Counted from the first letter of the stretch, positions 1 to 10,692 are shown. The stretch is 64,000 nt of DNA from Crocodylus rhombifer (GCA_038503035.1 JAVSML010024020.1:62001-126000), one strand, 5' to 3'. Program-made: numbers and translations. Notes: generated by a model not told the origin, from the sequence alone.

Positions 1-263
1 ACTTTGAACAATGTTGCATATGTGCAGTAGGTAAGGGAGGAGAAAATTAAACATCTGATTATATACAATATGGACAGAGCACAGAAGGTGACAGCTCTGT
101 GATAGAGGTCAGAGGTGAAGGCAGCAATATCTCAGAATTGTTTGAGGTTATCTGGTCCAGAGAAGCCAAGTAGTAGAGGTTAAACCAGGCCATCACTGAT
201 ATGTCAGCCACACTCCATGGTATAGCAAGGATACTATCATTCATGGCTGCAACTTACCTTCAG

Positions 264-900
264 TCTACGGAAGGAGCCCAGGCATGACCTGCCATGGGGA
301 ATGCCAACAGCTGATAATTGCTGTCCACCACAGCCAAGCCCATTTGCTTCTTATGAAAGTGGATCTCTGGTGCCTGCCCTGTGGGCTAGCATAACTGGCC
401 AGGAAGCACAGGCAGCCACCAAGGGTGGCAAATTGAAAGGGACAGCAAAAACAGCACACACACATACCTTGCACATGCTCACTGAGAGCCGCCCTAGGAG
501 TCTGGGCATATGCAGAAATGAGCAGGACAGTTCCAGTACTGCCAAACCACTGCTCCAGAGCTCTGCCCACCCTCATTAGGACCCAGGTCTGTTTCAAATG
601 AGGGTAGCAAATAGTTGTTTTCCTAGGACAACAAAAATCCTTATGCCACTCCTACCTACCGATCCACCCTGCAACTCTCCTTCAGCCAGTGTCACCATGT
701 GCAGAAGTCTCTGCCTTTTACTACCCTCACTCCTGAGAACTACCACACAGCACAGAGTAAAGTCCTGTACAGTTCCCATTTAGTGGGAAGCCTCTTACAT
801 TCATCCCAGCCTGTAGGACCAGTGCACCATGAAGAGAATATCACCTGGCTTCTGGCCAACTATCTATGGAGCAAGCTGTTGCTTCCACAATAGAGAACAT
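264..900. other. Unassigned stretch, no supported gene
   Basis: Open frames occur on both strands here but none shows a recognisable domain, and the frames shadow each other. The first 260 bases are likewise unassigned. The block lies downstream, in transposase orientation, of the Harbinger-like fragment at 1263-1640, so it may be the decayed remainder of that element. That is inference only. Confidence 0.3.
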
Positions 901-949
901 CTGTAAGAATCTCATGTATGTTGCCATTCAGCACACCTGAATAACCAGG

Positions 950-1185
950 AACACAGGCGACGCATAGACAGGGTACAGGGTACAGGGGCCACTCCCCCCC
1001 ACCAGTGACACCATGTGGCTGCCTGCAAGTGGTCCCCACCTGGCCCGCCCTTGCCGCCGACATCACTGCAGCCACCTGAGGACAGTCCCTGCTTACTGCT
1101 GCCATGCCCCCGCCAACGCCCATGCCTGAGGGCAGTTGCCGTGCCCCCCAGCCTCAGGAGGCATGAGTCATTCATGACCAGGAGC
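950..1185 (-). mobile_element. GC-rich fragment of a short DNA-element family (copy 4)
   Basis: Read on the minus strand, this segment follows the same order of words as 49795-49975: a GCATGGCAGCAG-like start, then AAGCAGGGA, then GGTGGCTGCAGTG, then a GTCGGCGG-like block and a CAGGCACC/CAGGCAGCC block. Both are much richer in GC than the surrounding DNA. Element ends are not visible, so this is a fragment. It lies next to a Harbinger-like transposase fragment, which may be coincidence. Confidence 0.45.
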
Positions 1186-1262
1186 CTATATGGACTCTAC
1201 ACTAGCCACCCTCATGTCTACTGGAAGGCTTCCTGGATCAGACAGACTAGGAATCTCCTTTC

Positions 1263-1640
1263 TCACTGTTTCTCCCTGTGCTGTGACTGTGAACTCCTAC
1301 ACCAGGTCTGGCAAGAATACCCCAGTGGGACAGCACCCTTTGCCTCAGCATCTGTCTCCTCCATGTTACCTAGATTCCTGTCTCCAGAAGCCCCAACCTT
1401 TAGGCCACCATCCATTTTTAGTTCCTCATCCAAGAACATCCTCTGAAGCACTTTGGTCATGGTCAGCCCCTCAGGCAGAGACATTCCATGTCTAATAGCT
1501 GCATGGTGCAGGATGCAATATGCCATGAACATCCTGCTTACCTGTCAGGAAACTATTGTGTTGTGTCAGCAGACTCCTGGAGGCAGCCCCAAGGAATTCT
1601 GAGCAACCCAGTGGCCTGCTCCACCTTCAATTGTCTATGC
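1263..1640 (-). pseudogene. PIF/Harbinger-like transposase, C-terminal fragment
   Basis: On the minus strand, 1541-1263 reads QVSRMFMAYCILHHAAIRHG, then MSLPEG. This resembles the end of the DDE nuclease domain of PIF/Harbinger transposases, where an ACC(V/I)LHN(I/L) stretch is followed by a basic residue, G and a PLPE-like tail. Just upstream, in a shifted frame with a stop, GCLQESADTTQ could be the RFRCL-D-SGG-type segment that precedes it. The rest of the transposase and the DNA-binding partner are not recognisable, so this is a dead remnant. The assignment rests on short motifs from memory of the family; an unrelated open frame is the alternative. Confidence 0.5.
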
Positions 1641-2336
1641 ATGGGTGGCACCTTTCTGTCTCTGCCAGTCCATTAATATAACGATGAAAGTCTTTCAGTA
1701 AATAGAGAAGTCACTGGTGAGACCATATATGACTGAGAAGGCCAATTTAAGATTCATATGTTTGCCTGCAGATATGGCCAGAAGGAAGGATTATAACCTG
1801 GTGGTGTTGGGTCACAGCCCTTTCCCTTTGCCTCTCTTGTTTATCCACCCCCATAGTTAAACAAGTTTGCTCAAAATGATCTATGCCTTATCATACATCA
1901 TGGCACCCCTGGAGAAGATTCAGTGCTTGAGTCTCAGTTCAGTCCTGGCTTCTCATCCAGACAAAAGCCTAGAAATAAGTAAAGAGCAAGGGAACCTGGA
2001 TATATAATCATGTAGGAGGAAACAATAGGGAAAAATCTCAACAATGTATTCAGTGAGGAATTAGGGCAATTAGTTACTTAAAATATTTATAGAACATTTC
2101 CAGAAGCATGGGGAGGAAGCAAAAAAAAATGGAAGTACAATCAAAGGATTATGATTCATTTGGTGAAACTGAGAGTTGGTGGGATATTTCACATGGCTGG
2201 ACAAGTACCATCATGAACAGGTACAAACAGTTAAAAAAGGATAGATGGGGGAAAAAGGAGAGCATCTAATTTTATAAATAAAATAAATGTACTGGTGTTT
2301 TTAAGTTCAGTACAAAGTGGGAGATAGGCCTATTGA
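1641..2336. other. Intergenic DNA, part probably old CR1
   Basis: No gene is supported. From about 1980 the sequence runs smoothly into the CR1 endonuclease remnant that follows, so part of it may be the 5' portion of that LINE. The rest is featureless AT-rich sequence. Confidence 0.35.
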
Positions 2337-2520
2337 AAGTCTCCGGGTCAAGGTAAGAAAGGAGAACACCAAGGGTGGATTTCTGCTATAGACCGTCAAA
2401 GCAGGAGGGAAAGGTGAATGAGGCTTTCTTTAAAGAACTAGTTGAAGCTTCTGAATCACAGGACTTCATTTTCATGGGGACTTTCAGTTACCATGACTTA
2501 TCTGCTTAGTAGGAATGTGA
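2337..2520 (+). pseudogene. CR1-type LINE endonuclease fragment
   Basis: Read from about 2415, the plus strand gives VNEAFFKELVEASESQDFIF, then MGTFSYHD. This matches the apurinic endonuclease domain of CR1 LINEs, whose usual form there is an acidic helix, then LV(E/A)AS-SQ, then MGDFN. The catalytic Asp and Asn of MGDFN are changed to Thr and Ser (MGTFS), and stops lie close on either side. It is a 5' fragment of an old copy with no reverse transcriptase attached. Confidence 0.7.
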
Positions 2521-2740
2521 AAGACACAAAAAATTCCGCTAGCAAGTACTGGAAACTAGGACTACTTCCACCCAGGGAAATGTCTTTCTCCCTGGGATAT
2601 AGAGGCATATTCTCTCTTGTTTGTTCTCCTAGGACAGAATTTTTATGCTCCCAAATGGCGGTTATGCAGCTGTGTTTCTGGCACCTAAAAGTAGTTTGGG
2701 CATCCTATAAGAGAACAGACTTATCCTGTCCATGCATATG

Positions 2741-3595
2741 ACATCCATGTAAGGGAAAGTATACAGTATGGCATCACTTACCTGGTCACTGCACAGCTTT
2801 AGTAATCGTGCTTAGTAGGCCTGGGCACTGATGTGTGAATTGCCAACTGTTTGTAAGTGCCAAGAAAGCAGTTGTACAGCTGCATAACTGCTATTTTGGA
2901 ATACCAAACGAAGACAGATTCTCCCTCTAGTGACTCTATGATAGTTTCACTCATGGCTGCCTAATGAATTATTTTCAACAGCTGTTCTCTTGCCTTGTGG
3001 CTAAAGCATTCTTTTGGGAAGGAGGTGGTGCTGTCTGTAATATTTCAGGGCAAAGAGGTCACATTTCCCATTTCCTGGATGAATACTTTGACTATCAGGC
3101 TATTAGGCAAAGTTGGCCTTCACCTCCACAACCAGGGATCATGGTGTACAGATGGAGTCAGTGCTGTCATGAGTTTGGAACACTCCAAGGGCAGTCAATG
3201 GATATGGGCAATCCAAGGATTTAGCCAGAGTTTACATGACCTTCCAGGAACAAGGAGGAATTCAACTGAATTTAGGCAAGAATTAGGCACTTATGTGATC
3301 AAATTAGATAACTCCTGATGGTTTCTAGAAGCCTAAATGCAGGTACTTAGAGTTCTAAATGCCAAATGCTAGTCAAGCCTGTCTGAATCTTTCTTTAGGA
3401 TTTTGGCATGCAACTCTGCATCTACTCTGTCTGTTCTCTTGTGACAAATTTTATATATCCTTTATCTGCATGTACTCACTCTCATGCATGTTTGGCAAGT
3501 TGGGGTTTTTTATGACTCTTCTAGGCATTTTTTAACATAAGTCTTTAAAATTAACCAAATGAAGTAAACTTTTGGGTGCTTGTAGATGTGTGTGG
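2741..3595. other. Intergenic DNA, nothing recognised
   Basis: AT-rich sequence with overlapping plus-strand open frames near 2964-3318. They show no motif, signal or membrane pattern, and two frames are open over the same bases, which argues against coding. Confidence 0.4.
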
Positions 3596-3599
3596 ATGT

Positions 3600-3925
3600 A
3601 CTGTGTTCCAATGTAATGTAATTATAGTGCATTAGAACAAACTGGATGAATCCAGTCATCTGGAGTGTAATAATTAGCAAGCTCCAGCAGCCTCTGTGTC
3701 TCATGTATTCAGTGTCCCTGTGCTTCCAAAAGATGATGAGGGCACTTTAAAGCTCATTCAAGAAGATTTAGTTAAAGTGCCCCCACTGTCATTTTGAAAC
3801 ATGGGATGCTGAATACCTAAGATTCTGTGGGTATTTTAATTAGAGTGGCTCCAAGAGTTGCTCTAATTAAAGTGTCCTCCCCTCAGTCCCCAGAGCACAT
3901 GTAAAGATGCCCTTTGTGTCCACAG
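3600..3925 (+). mobile_element. Short non-autonomous DNA element, family F1, copy 1
   Basis: This segment matches the reverse complement of 17865-18130 along most of its length. Shared blocks include CTCCAGCAG, GCTCATTCAA, then TTTAGTTAAAGTG, a CTG(T/C)CATT block, and near the end TTAAAGTG followed by CTCCCC and GCACAT. It has no coding capacity. Several blocks (TTAAAGTGCCC and GGGCACTTTAA) recur in inverted form inside the element, as in fold-back DNA elements. Confidence 0.55.
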
Positions 3926-3929
3926 GCCC

Positions 3930-4775
3930 TCCCTTTCAATTTTTTAATCTATATAACAGTGCAGGTGTTACAGGCAAAAGTTGCACAAAGGTAGCTGAAA
4001 GGAAAGCAATCACGTGAACTTGGGGAGGTCTGCATCCAGAGTGAAAGTAATGTGCACTGGTGATGCATAGGAGGTGCACAGGGGTGAACGTGCATCCCCT
4101 GAGAGTACTGGTGTACCACCTGACTGGCAGCACTCACTGCTTCAGCGATAGGCAGGGTGGACAGGTGGGAGTGCCAATGCCACCCCTACAAGTGCCAGAT
4201 GATCACTGCAGCCACTCCCAGAAGCGGTCACAGCCACATCCGGAAGTGACTGCAGCAATAGGCCACAGCAATTGGCCGTTGCAGGTTCAACCACAGGGGT
4301 CCCTTGGCCCCCAGACAGTGTGACTGGCCATGCCCCTCCACCCCCAATTAACAATGAGCTCTGCCATGGAACTGGTCACAGAGGGGGCATGTACCTTGCC
4401 TGACTAAGGCAGCACTAGTCACCCATGGTAATGTGTAAGCAGTAGCAGCACTGAACTCCAAGTGGGGGTGAGGAGCAAAGACAGTAATGGTAACCTGGCA
4501 GCAACAAGTGATGACGGTGGGGAGGAGCAGCAGCAGCAACTCCCAGTGTTATAGAGTAGAGACACCAAGGAAAGGTGGAAGTGAAGAACCCCAGTAATAA
4601 GGAGCAATGTGCCTTCCCTCCACACCACCACCTGAAATTTTGCCTAGTATAGGTGGTACAGCCCTGAGATAACAGGCCCTGATGCATATGCCTTCCCAGC
4701 ACCTGGGATCCCCAGAATTTTCTTTGTTATAAACCAAAAGATTCCCCTGCTATAGAACTAACTCCTTTCTCTAGG
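3930..4775. other. Intergenic DNA, moderately GC-rich, no gene
   Basis: Short open frames on both strands overlap (for example near 4142-4737) without motifs. The 4150-4370 part is rich in GCCACxxC words and could be another decayed relative of the GC-rich element at 950-1185, but I could not align it confidently. Confidence 0.35.
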
Positions 4776-4778
4776 GCT

Positions 4779-4965
4779 AGGGACAGACATTACACATAAA
4801 CCAGTTTATGTGATTAGAAACTGATCTAAACCTGTAACAGAACAGGCATTCAGTATACATTAACCAGTGTCAAAATGGCCCAAACTGGTTTGAGATAAGC
4901 CTAGTTGAATGTAGTATCAGACTTAACTGATTTGCGTCAAACTGGTTTATACAATGTCTGTCCCT
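4779..4965. mobile_element. MITE with AGGGACAGACATT terminal inverted repeats
   Basis: The left end AGGGACAGACATT and the right end AATGTCTGTCCCT are perfect inverted copies. Further in, AAACCAGTTTAT and a GTCAAACTGGTTTAT block are also inverted, so the whole 187-bp unit folds back on itself. It encodes nothing. I could not see a clear target duplication. A lone right-end-like sequence, AATGTCTGTCCCT, also occurs near 7531-7545, suggesting a further, broken relative. Confidence 0.75.
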
Positions 4966-4989
4966 TCTGTTCCACACTGATGAGAGGGG

Positions 4990-5640
4990 CTATGCAGCAC
5001 CCTCCGGTTCGTGACATATTTGGATTTATGGGATGAGGAAGGCACAAGACGTATATGATTATAAAAAGAGATTTTATTGACTTACGTCCCTTAAGGATGG
5101 TGACTGGAATGCAGGAGTTGCAAGTTACACTTTGTTTCCGGTAGCAGCTTGACAGCTTGCAAACTAATTTACTTGGTAAGGGTACAGGGGTGTTTGTTAC
5201 ACATGGGGGAGCATCAGCGGGAGATGACGGGTGATCAGCCCAGGGTAACTGCGAGTCCAGCTCGAGTTACGGTTGAATGGTGGTCTCCCTGAACAAAGGA
5301 CAGGGAGAGTTTTTATAACTTTCTTATCTGGTTTTACTCTGTGTTAGCCAATTATGACAATAAATGGATTCTCCTTTGTGTGCTCAGGTTTCAACACAGG
5401 CTTTCCCCTCTGTCAGCCCAGCCGTCAGGACAGGGGGTTTGTCTTTTCATTTGTGTGGTACTGAGCCTGTTTGGTCACAAGAGGGCAAGCGCGGCACATC
5501 AATCTGTTCTTTACAGTTTCAGTTGGGCTAGTCAATTTGGGGCCGCACTTATCAGTTACATCTTAGTTGCTACGGGCACCGGTATCTTTCTTTGACGTCT
5601 ACGTTCTCATGGTATTAGGGTTGTATCTAGTTTAAGGTTC
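4990..5640 (-). mobile_element. LTR of an endogenous retrovirus, minus strand
   Basis: Read on the minus strand this has the order of a retroviral LTR: an ATTGGCTAA CCAAT-type box (about 5345-5353), a TTATAAAAACTC TATA box (about 5310-5322), an AATAAAATC poly(A) signal near 5075, then CATAAAT and TGTCACGAACCGG. The last string resembles the primer-binding site of the provirus at 44004-44021 (TGTCACGAACAGG). If so, this is an LTR plus the first bases of internal sequence rather than a pure solo LTR. Exact ends and a target duplication were not found. Confidence 0.55.
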
Positions 5641-5749
5641 TTCTCTCCCAAGTGGGGGTTTGAGTGATCTGGATGGGGCACGGGTAAGTGTGTGCATGCA
5701 GTACTGTAATTCATTTGTGTCTGACACCTTCCTGGTTTCAGTTAAATCA

Positions 5750-7400
5750 GAGTCCTCCACCATCCCAGCATGCACTCTGGCTGGGGCGTCGTTGTCTGCC
5801 CTAGAGCAGGGCTGGTCCCACCCCTCTGCTCTCCAGCCCAAGCAGGGACAGGAAGTGGTAAGACACCAGCCAGAGTGGCCCCGTTAAGGCAAAGTGGGCT
5901 GGAAGGGGGTTAATTCTTTCCTCCTTTCCCACTGCAGCTGGGGTCTACCTGTCTGTTGGGGAGCAGAGGGGAGTGAGATGTGGCAGTGGCCCCTTGGAAT
6001 GACAGACTCCATCCTGCAGGGCAGAAGGGGTGGGGGAAGGAATTAACCCTTCTCACTGCCACTTTCACCTTTATAGAGGGACTTTGTTCCATGCTGGAGG
6101 ACTCTTCCCCTTCCTCCTCCTCTTGCCAGACTAGCAGAGGAGGGGCTTTTTGCAGTGCTGGGGGGTACTCTTCCTCACCCCCTGCTGCTGTGGGGCAGGG
6201 AGGGGGGTAGCCTCTATGCAGAACTGCCCAGCCTCACCAGGACACAGGGAGTGGCTGTAACAGAGCTGCAGCTGCCGGGGTCCCCCACCCCCACAGCCTG
6301 GGCTAGCCTCACTCAGCAGTCACATGGTGGGTTTGGGTCATGGGGTAGGGCCAGGTCCCACAGCTGCAGGTCAGTGAGAGGGATGCTGAACCCTGTCAGC
6401 AGCACAGCCTGGTCTGGTGTATGTGGCTGGACAGAGGGCTAGCCAACACCTCCAAGCCATGGGGACTCATGGGTCCACATCCAACCCCTGAAGTGGGTGG
6501 CTATCAGGTTCTGGGCCTGCTGGAACCTCCAAGACAGCCCAGGTAGCCCTCTTCCTTGCCAGCTGCCAGGCGCACACACCAGGCTCAGCTGGGATGTGCT
6601 TGCTCAGCATCCCTGCCACTGAGCTGCACCTGCTGGGGGTGACCCTGGCTCTCCAGCCCAGCCCCACTATGCAGCTTCCTCAGTCAGGGCTGAGGAAGAC
6701 TGGCCTGGGCTGCAGGGGTGGGGCCACCTTTGGCAGCTGTGGCTCTGTTACAGCCACACCCTGTGCTAAGCAGTGCCACACAGAGTCCCCCCTCCCCACC
6801 TCCTGGTGGTCAGGGGTGGGGACAAAAGGAGGAGGGGGAAGAGTACCCCCTCAGCACTGAACAGAACTCCCCACAAACTGTGGCACTGGAGGGCAGAGGG
6901 AAAAGAGTCCCCCTCTGGGGCCGGGCAGTATCGGATAGAGCCCCCTTCCCCATCCTGTGGCAGGGCAGGAGGAGCAGGGGAAAGAGTCGCCTTCTGGGGC
7001 TGGGCAGCTCCACAGATCCTCCCTACCAACCCCACAGTGGTGGGGGGCAGGGAAGAGGAGGAAGAGCTCACCCAGCACCAAACAGAGTCCCCCTCCATGT
7101 CCTGTGGTGGTGGGGGAGAGGGAGAAAGGGGAAGTGGAGCTGGGCAGTGCTGTGTGCCAGGATTGTTCCTGTCTGTCAGGGAGCTGCTGGGACAGGCAGA
7201 GCTCTCACCTTCTCCTCCTCCCCTGCCACAGCAGCCTGGGCATGCTCCCTCTTCCCTCACCCTCTGAACCCTGCAGGCCAAGGTTAGGGTTTAAACCCCC
7301 CCTCAATCTTTTTCAGGCCTGTCCAGGCCTGGCCCTGCCCCACTGTTCCATTCTCTGGCGAACGGGAGGGCTGCTGTAGCGCCCCCAGATTTCTAGCCTG
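5750..7400. repeat. GC-rich degenerate tandem-repeat block
   Basis: The clearest part is 6780-7150. There an AGAGTCCCCCT word, a GGCTGGGCAG word and a GTGG(T/C)GG-GGGCAGG-GG word recur together, with starts near 6840, 6904, 6983, 7063 and 7133, spaced 64-80 bases. Similar words, less ordered, appear from about 6080. The block is strongly GC-rich compared with its AT-rich surroundings. Long open frames of up to 189 codons occur in several frames at once because stops are rare in such sequence, so I do not call them genes. Confidence 0.6.
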
Positions 7401-7409
7401 AGCCACTGC

Positions 7410-8030
7410 AGGCATTTGTCTGCATTTCTGTAATGAAAAGGGAATTTCTATCCACTTGCAAACTGGTTCACTCTCTGCAGGCTAGACTAACCTGCAAGGA
7501 TAGAATGAATTCAGACTTGGGTTTTATGAATGTCTGTCCCTATCCTAAGGGGTTAGCTGTGCAATCCCAAAAGAACAGGTAAGAGGTCAGGGCTAGCAGC
7601 TATATTAGTCTCACTGGTTCATCTTATGTGGAACTGGAGAGAACCCTGATAGTGTTGATATGGAAAAACTGTTAATAGTTATTTGGGTTGATATAATAAT
7701 TAACTACTAAGTTTTCCCCTAAAGCTTGTGTATACATCCCTTTTCCCCTTTAATGAACCCTTACTCTTAAGACTGACACAGAAAGCAGTGAGGAGGAGGA
7801 CACACAATACTGATCGTGGCTCTTCATAGATCTATAAGTCTGAAAACAGAAATATCAAGGAGGAGCACGAACATTCAACCTAGTTTGACTGAATGAAACT
7901 CAAAAGGGTCTAGAAATAATGTTCATAGATTCTTTTTTTATCAAATATGTTTATGTAAATATTTTCAACAAAACTAAATATTTCCATAAAAATTATAATT
8001 TACTTGCAATTTTCTAGTTTTACACAGACA
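7410..8030. other. Intergenic DNA, nothing recognised
   Basis: AT-rich sequence. The only structure noted is the AATGTCTGTCCCT word near 7531-7545, which equals the right terminal repeat of the MITE at 4779-4965. Confidence 0.4.
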
Positions 8031-8095
8031 CCATAGAAAAATATCTAGATTACATAGAATAATATTTAAAACATAAATAAAACAATAAAACATAA
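8031..8095 (+). repeat. Left copy of a ~65-bp direct repeat flanking an LTR-like block
   Basis: Begins CCATAGAAAAATATCTAG and continues through TTACATAGAATAA, then TTTAAAACATAAAT and an AAAACA-TAAAACAT end. The same order of words occurs at 8959-9027 with only a few substitutions and a small insertion. Confidence 0.8.
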
Positions 8096-8958
8096 TGTGG
8101 CGGGCCAGTAGGGAGTGATTCTGTGTTGAGCCACCCACCTTACTGCACCCAACCACCTTCCAAGCTTCAAGTACCTCCCTGGGGGTGCCTCAAGTCTGGC
8201 TGACCCCCTCCCTGGAGCACACCTGCTAGCCTGGGGGTAGAACTGCCATCACCCAGGGATGGGCTTGATTCTGCCACTGTGCCCCCTGGGAAACACAGGC
8301 CTAGTAGTCCTCAAGGGTACTTGACTCGCTTCAAGAACTTGGGATGCTTCCCTCAGTCAGAAGCACAAGTAGTGGTCTCCCTTAGCCAAACCAAGGGGAT
8401 CCCAAAGCATAATCTAGACCCACTCCCAATAAGTCTTCTACGCTAGGTACAAAGGAGAACTTTATTGGTTACAAAGGGTAGGGTTGGACTAGGGTACAGA
8501 GTTGAGTAGTATCAGAGAAATCCCATAAAGCAAACAGGGTGGCTGGAGTAGTTTTTGGTCATGCATTTGAGTTACTGCAAGCTATATATCTAGTTAGATC
8601 TCATGTAGCTGGTTCACAAGTATCATCCAGAGGCAGGTGGAGATTCCCTCTGCAAGCAGGCAGTTCCTTGATCGTGAGTTTTGAGAGAGAGAGCAAGTTT
8701 CAGATGGTTCAGCTCCTCTCTCTCTCTGGGTTTTCCTCATGGATGCTGCCCCCTCCTCCTGGGCAGTCCTTAACTTATATAGCCCTTATGACCTCATTTA
8801 CCTGGTCCAATGGAGGCCAGCACCTGTTGGCTGTCAGCCAACAAATCTGAAATGCATCACCAGTTGCTGGGCAGACTGGCAGTCTCTGGTTCACCAGGGA
8901 GCCCAAGCCCCTCACCCAGGTATATGATGCCAGTCATGTAGGCAGGGGGAGTAGGTTT
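8096..8958 (-). mobile_element. LTR-like retroelement block, minus strand
   Basis: On the minus strand it shows a CATTGGACC CCAAT box (about 8806-8814), a CTATATAAG TATA box (about 8776-8784) and AACCAATAAAG with a poly(A) signal (about 8461-8472), in the order of U3 to R of an LTR. The plus-strand left edge begins TGTGGCGGGCC. The right edge is not a clean TG...CA mirror. About 65-bp direct repeats flank the block, far longer than the 4-6 bp normally made by retroviral integration. No coding sequence is inside. Confidence 0.55.
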
Positions 8959-9027
8959 CCATAGATAGATATCTAGATTACATAGAATAACATTTAAAAC
9001 ATAAATGAGATAAAACAGTAAAACATT
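8959..9027 (+). repeat. Right copy of the ~65-bp direct repeat
   Basis: Begins CCATAGATAGATATCTAG and keeps the same word order as 8031-8095, including TTACATAGAATAA and TTTAAAACATAAAT. It differs mainly by a GAGAT insertion. The two copies start 928 bases apart. Confidence 0.8.
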
Positions 9028-9029
9028 TT

Positions 9030-9756
9030 TGTTCTCAGCAAACAATGATTTTGTTTCTAGAAAAGAAACAAATATATATATTCTTCTAAAAAATGGTTCT
9101 ATTACATATTTCTTCTGAAACATTATCAAAATTAAATATTCTTTACTTAAAATCCTTGTAAATATAATTTTTTCTATCCCATTTCCATTTTTTTTAAATA
9201 CTAGCAAATTTTAATATCAACTAGTAAAAGCCTACATACATACATCTACATTTATTTAAATATGCACATAAACCATTCAACAGCTAGGTATTAATGTCCA
9301 TTACTTCAATGATCTCTAGTTTGGAGTCTTCCTGTTAAAATATTGGTTATAAAACCAGGGGAAAGTCCTTGCTTAATGATGCAAATCCCCTGTGATGAGG
9401 GGAAATAACTTCATATAATCCCATCATAAATTTATGAAGCTATTTTACAAAACTTCTTCCTCATAATACTCTCACTGAAAGCATTTGTATCCATTACAGC
9501 TCCCAATGTATTACTCTGACTTAATAATCATGTTTGTAATGGGGTTATCATCTTTATTCTGATATTATTTATTGACTGTGTGGGTTCTGAACTGTTTCCA
9601 GAGTTCAGTTCCCATTCTCTGAATCCCAGTATACATCTTTGACCATGCTATGCACTGTTTTTCAGGGGTGGGGGTTGCTTTGTTTTGTTTTCCCAGCATT
9701 ACACAGCTAGTTGTTGTTGGGGGGGGGGTTGTTGTTGTTTATTTTGGGGGAGAGCT
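9030..9756. other. AT-rich 3' flank of OR-1
   Basis: No gene. It holds simple-sequence tracts, including a run of ten G at about 9719-9728 within GTT repeats, just downstream of the OR-1 stop codon. Confidence 0.4.
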
Positions 9757-10692
9757 TTAATTACTTAAACACTTCCTCATGATTAGTCTCTTCAGAGCAT
9801 CTCTGACCTCCTTGTTCCTCAGGCTGTATGTAACAGGGTTTAGCATGGGTGTGATGACAGAGTAGGCCAATGAGAGTATTTTACCTGCCCCTGAAGAAGA
9901 TGTGGAACCAGGGAATAGATAAGCTATAATGCCTGTCCCATAGAAGAGAGTCACCACAATGACATGTGAGGAGCAGGTTGAGAAAGCCTTGTGCCTGCCC
10001 TGGGTGGATGGTATCTTTAGGATGGTAACAATGATAAGAAGGTAGGAGACCATGATCAGGATGAAAGGCAGGGGTATGAAGAGCAAAAGAATAGAATAGA
10101 TAACCACTTTATTTGGGAAAGTGACCCCACAGGCCAGCTTCAACAGTGGGGTGATGTCACAGAAGAAGTGATTGATCTCATGGGAGCCACAGAAAGGTAG
10201 GTTGAATATAATTACAATATGACCCAGAGATCCCACTAAACCACTGAGCCAAGAGCCAGCTGTTAGCCCTGTGCACCTACCATTGTTCATAATGTATGGA
10301 TAACGTAAAGGGTGGCAAATGGCCACATATCGGTCATAAGCCATAGCTGTCAAAAGAAAGCACTCCACACCCCCTAGTGCCACAAAGAAATACATCTGTG
10401 TGGCACAGCCAAGGAAGGAGATGCTTTTGTCCCCTGAGAGGAGGTTGGCCAGCATCTTGGGGACTGTGACTGAGGTGTAGCAGATCTCCAAAATGGACAG
10501 GGCCCTGAGGAAGAAATACATGGGTGTTTGGAGGGCAATGTCTCCCAATGTAATGATAATAATAAGACAGTTGCCAGTGAGTGTCATTATATATGTTGAT
10601 AGAAAGAAGGTAAAGAACAGAAGTTGTGCCTGGGGGTGGTCAGAAAAACCTAGGAGAATGAATCTGAATACATCTGTATCATTCTTTCTCAT
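9757..10692 (-). CDS. OR-1: class II olfactory receptor, family 10-like
   Basis: An odorant-sensing G-protein-coupled receptor of 311 residues, a normal length for the family. It would sit in the ciliary plasma membrane of olfactory neurons and signal through the olfactory Gs protein. Seen in order: glycosylation site NDT at residue 4, FILLGFSD (11-18), GN of helix 1 (40-41), PMYFFL (57-62), Cys96, MAYDRYVAIC at the end of helix 3 (117-126), FFC with Cys178, Cys188 in loop 2, SY of helix 5 (216-217), KAFSTCSSH (235-243), and PMLNPVTYSLRN (282-293) with NPxxY intact. It has no stop or frameshift. The start is the first ATG after a likely splice acceptor at 10730. The family 10-like label comes from overall resemblance. 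The ligand is unknown. Confidence 0.96.
   Translation of the reverse strand: MRKNDTDVFRFILLGFSDHPQAQLLFFTFFLSTYIMTLTGNCLIIIITLGDIALQTPMYFFLRALSILEICYTSVTVPKMLANLLSGDKSISFLGCATQMYFFVALGGVECFLLTAMAYDRYVAICHPLRYPYIMNNGRCTGLTAGSWLSGLVGSLGHIVIIFNLPFCGSHEINHFFCDITPLLKLACGVTFPNKVVIYSILLLFIPLPFILIMVSYLLIIVTILKIPSTQGRHKAFSTCSSHVIVVTLFYGTGIIAYLFPGSTSSSGAGKILSLAYSVITPMLNPVTYSLRNKEVRDALKRLIMRKCLSN

Noticed and set aside
5790..5810. CCTAGAGCAGGGCTGG as a hAT left end
   Set aside because: It looks like the hAT end at 16817, but no matching right end or target duplication was found downstream.
6718..7379. Long overlapping open frames of 140-189 codons
   Set aside because: They occur in several frames and on both strands at once within a GC-rich tandem repeat, with low-complexity Gly/Pro/Ser translations and no motif.
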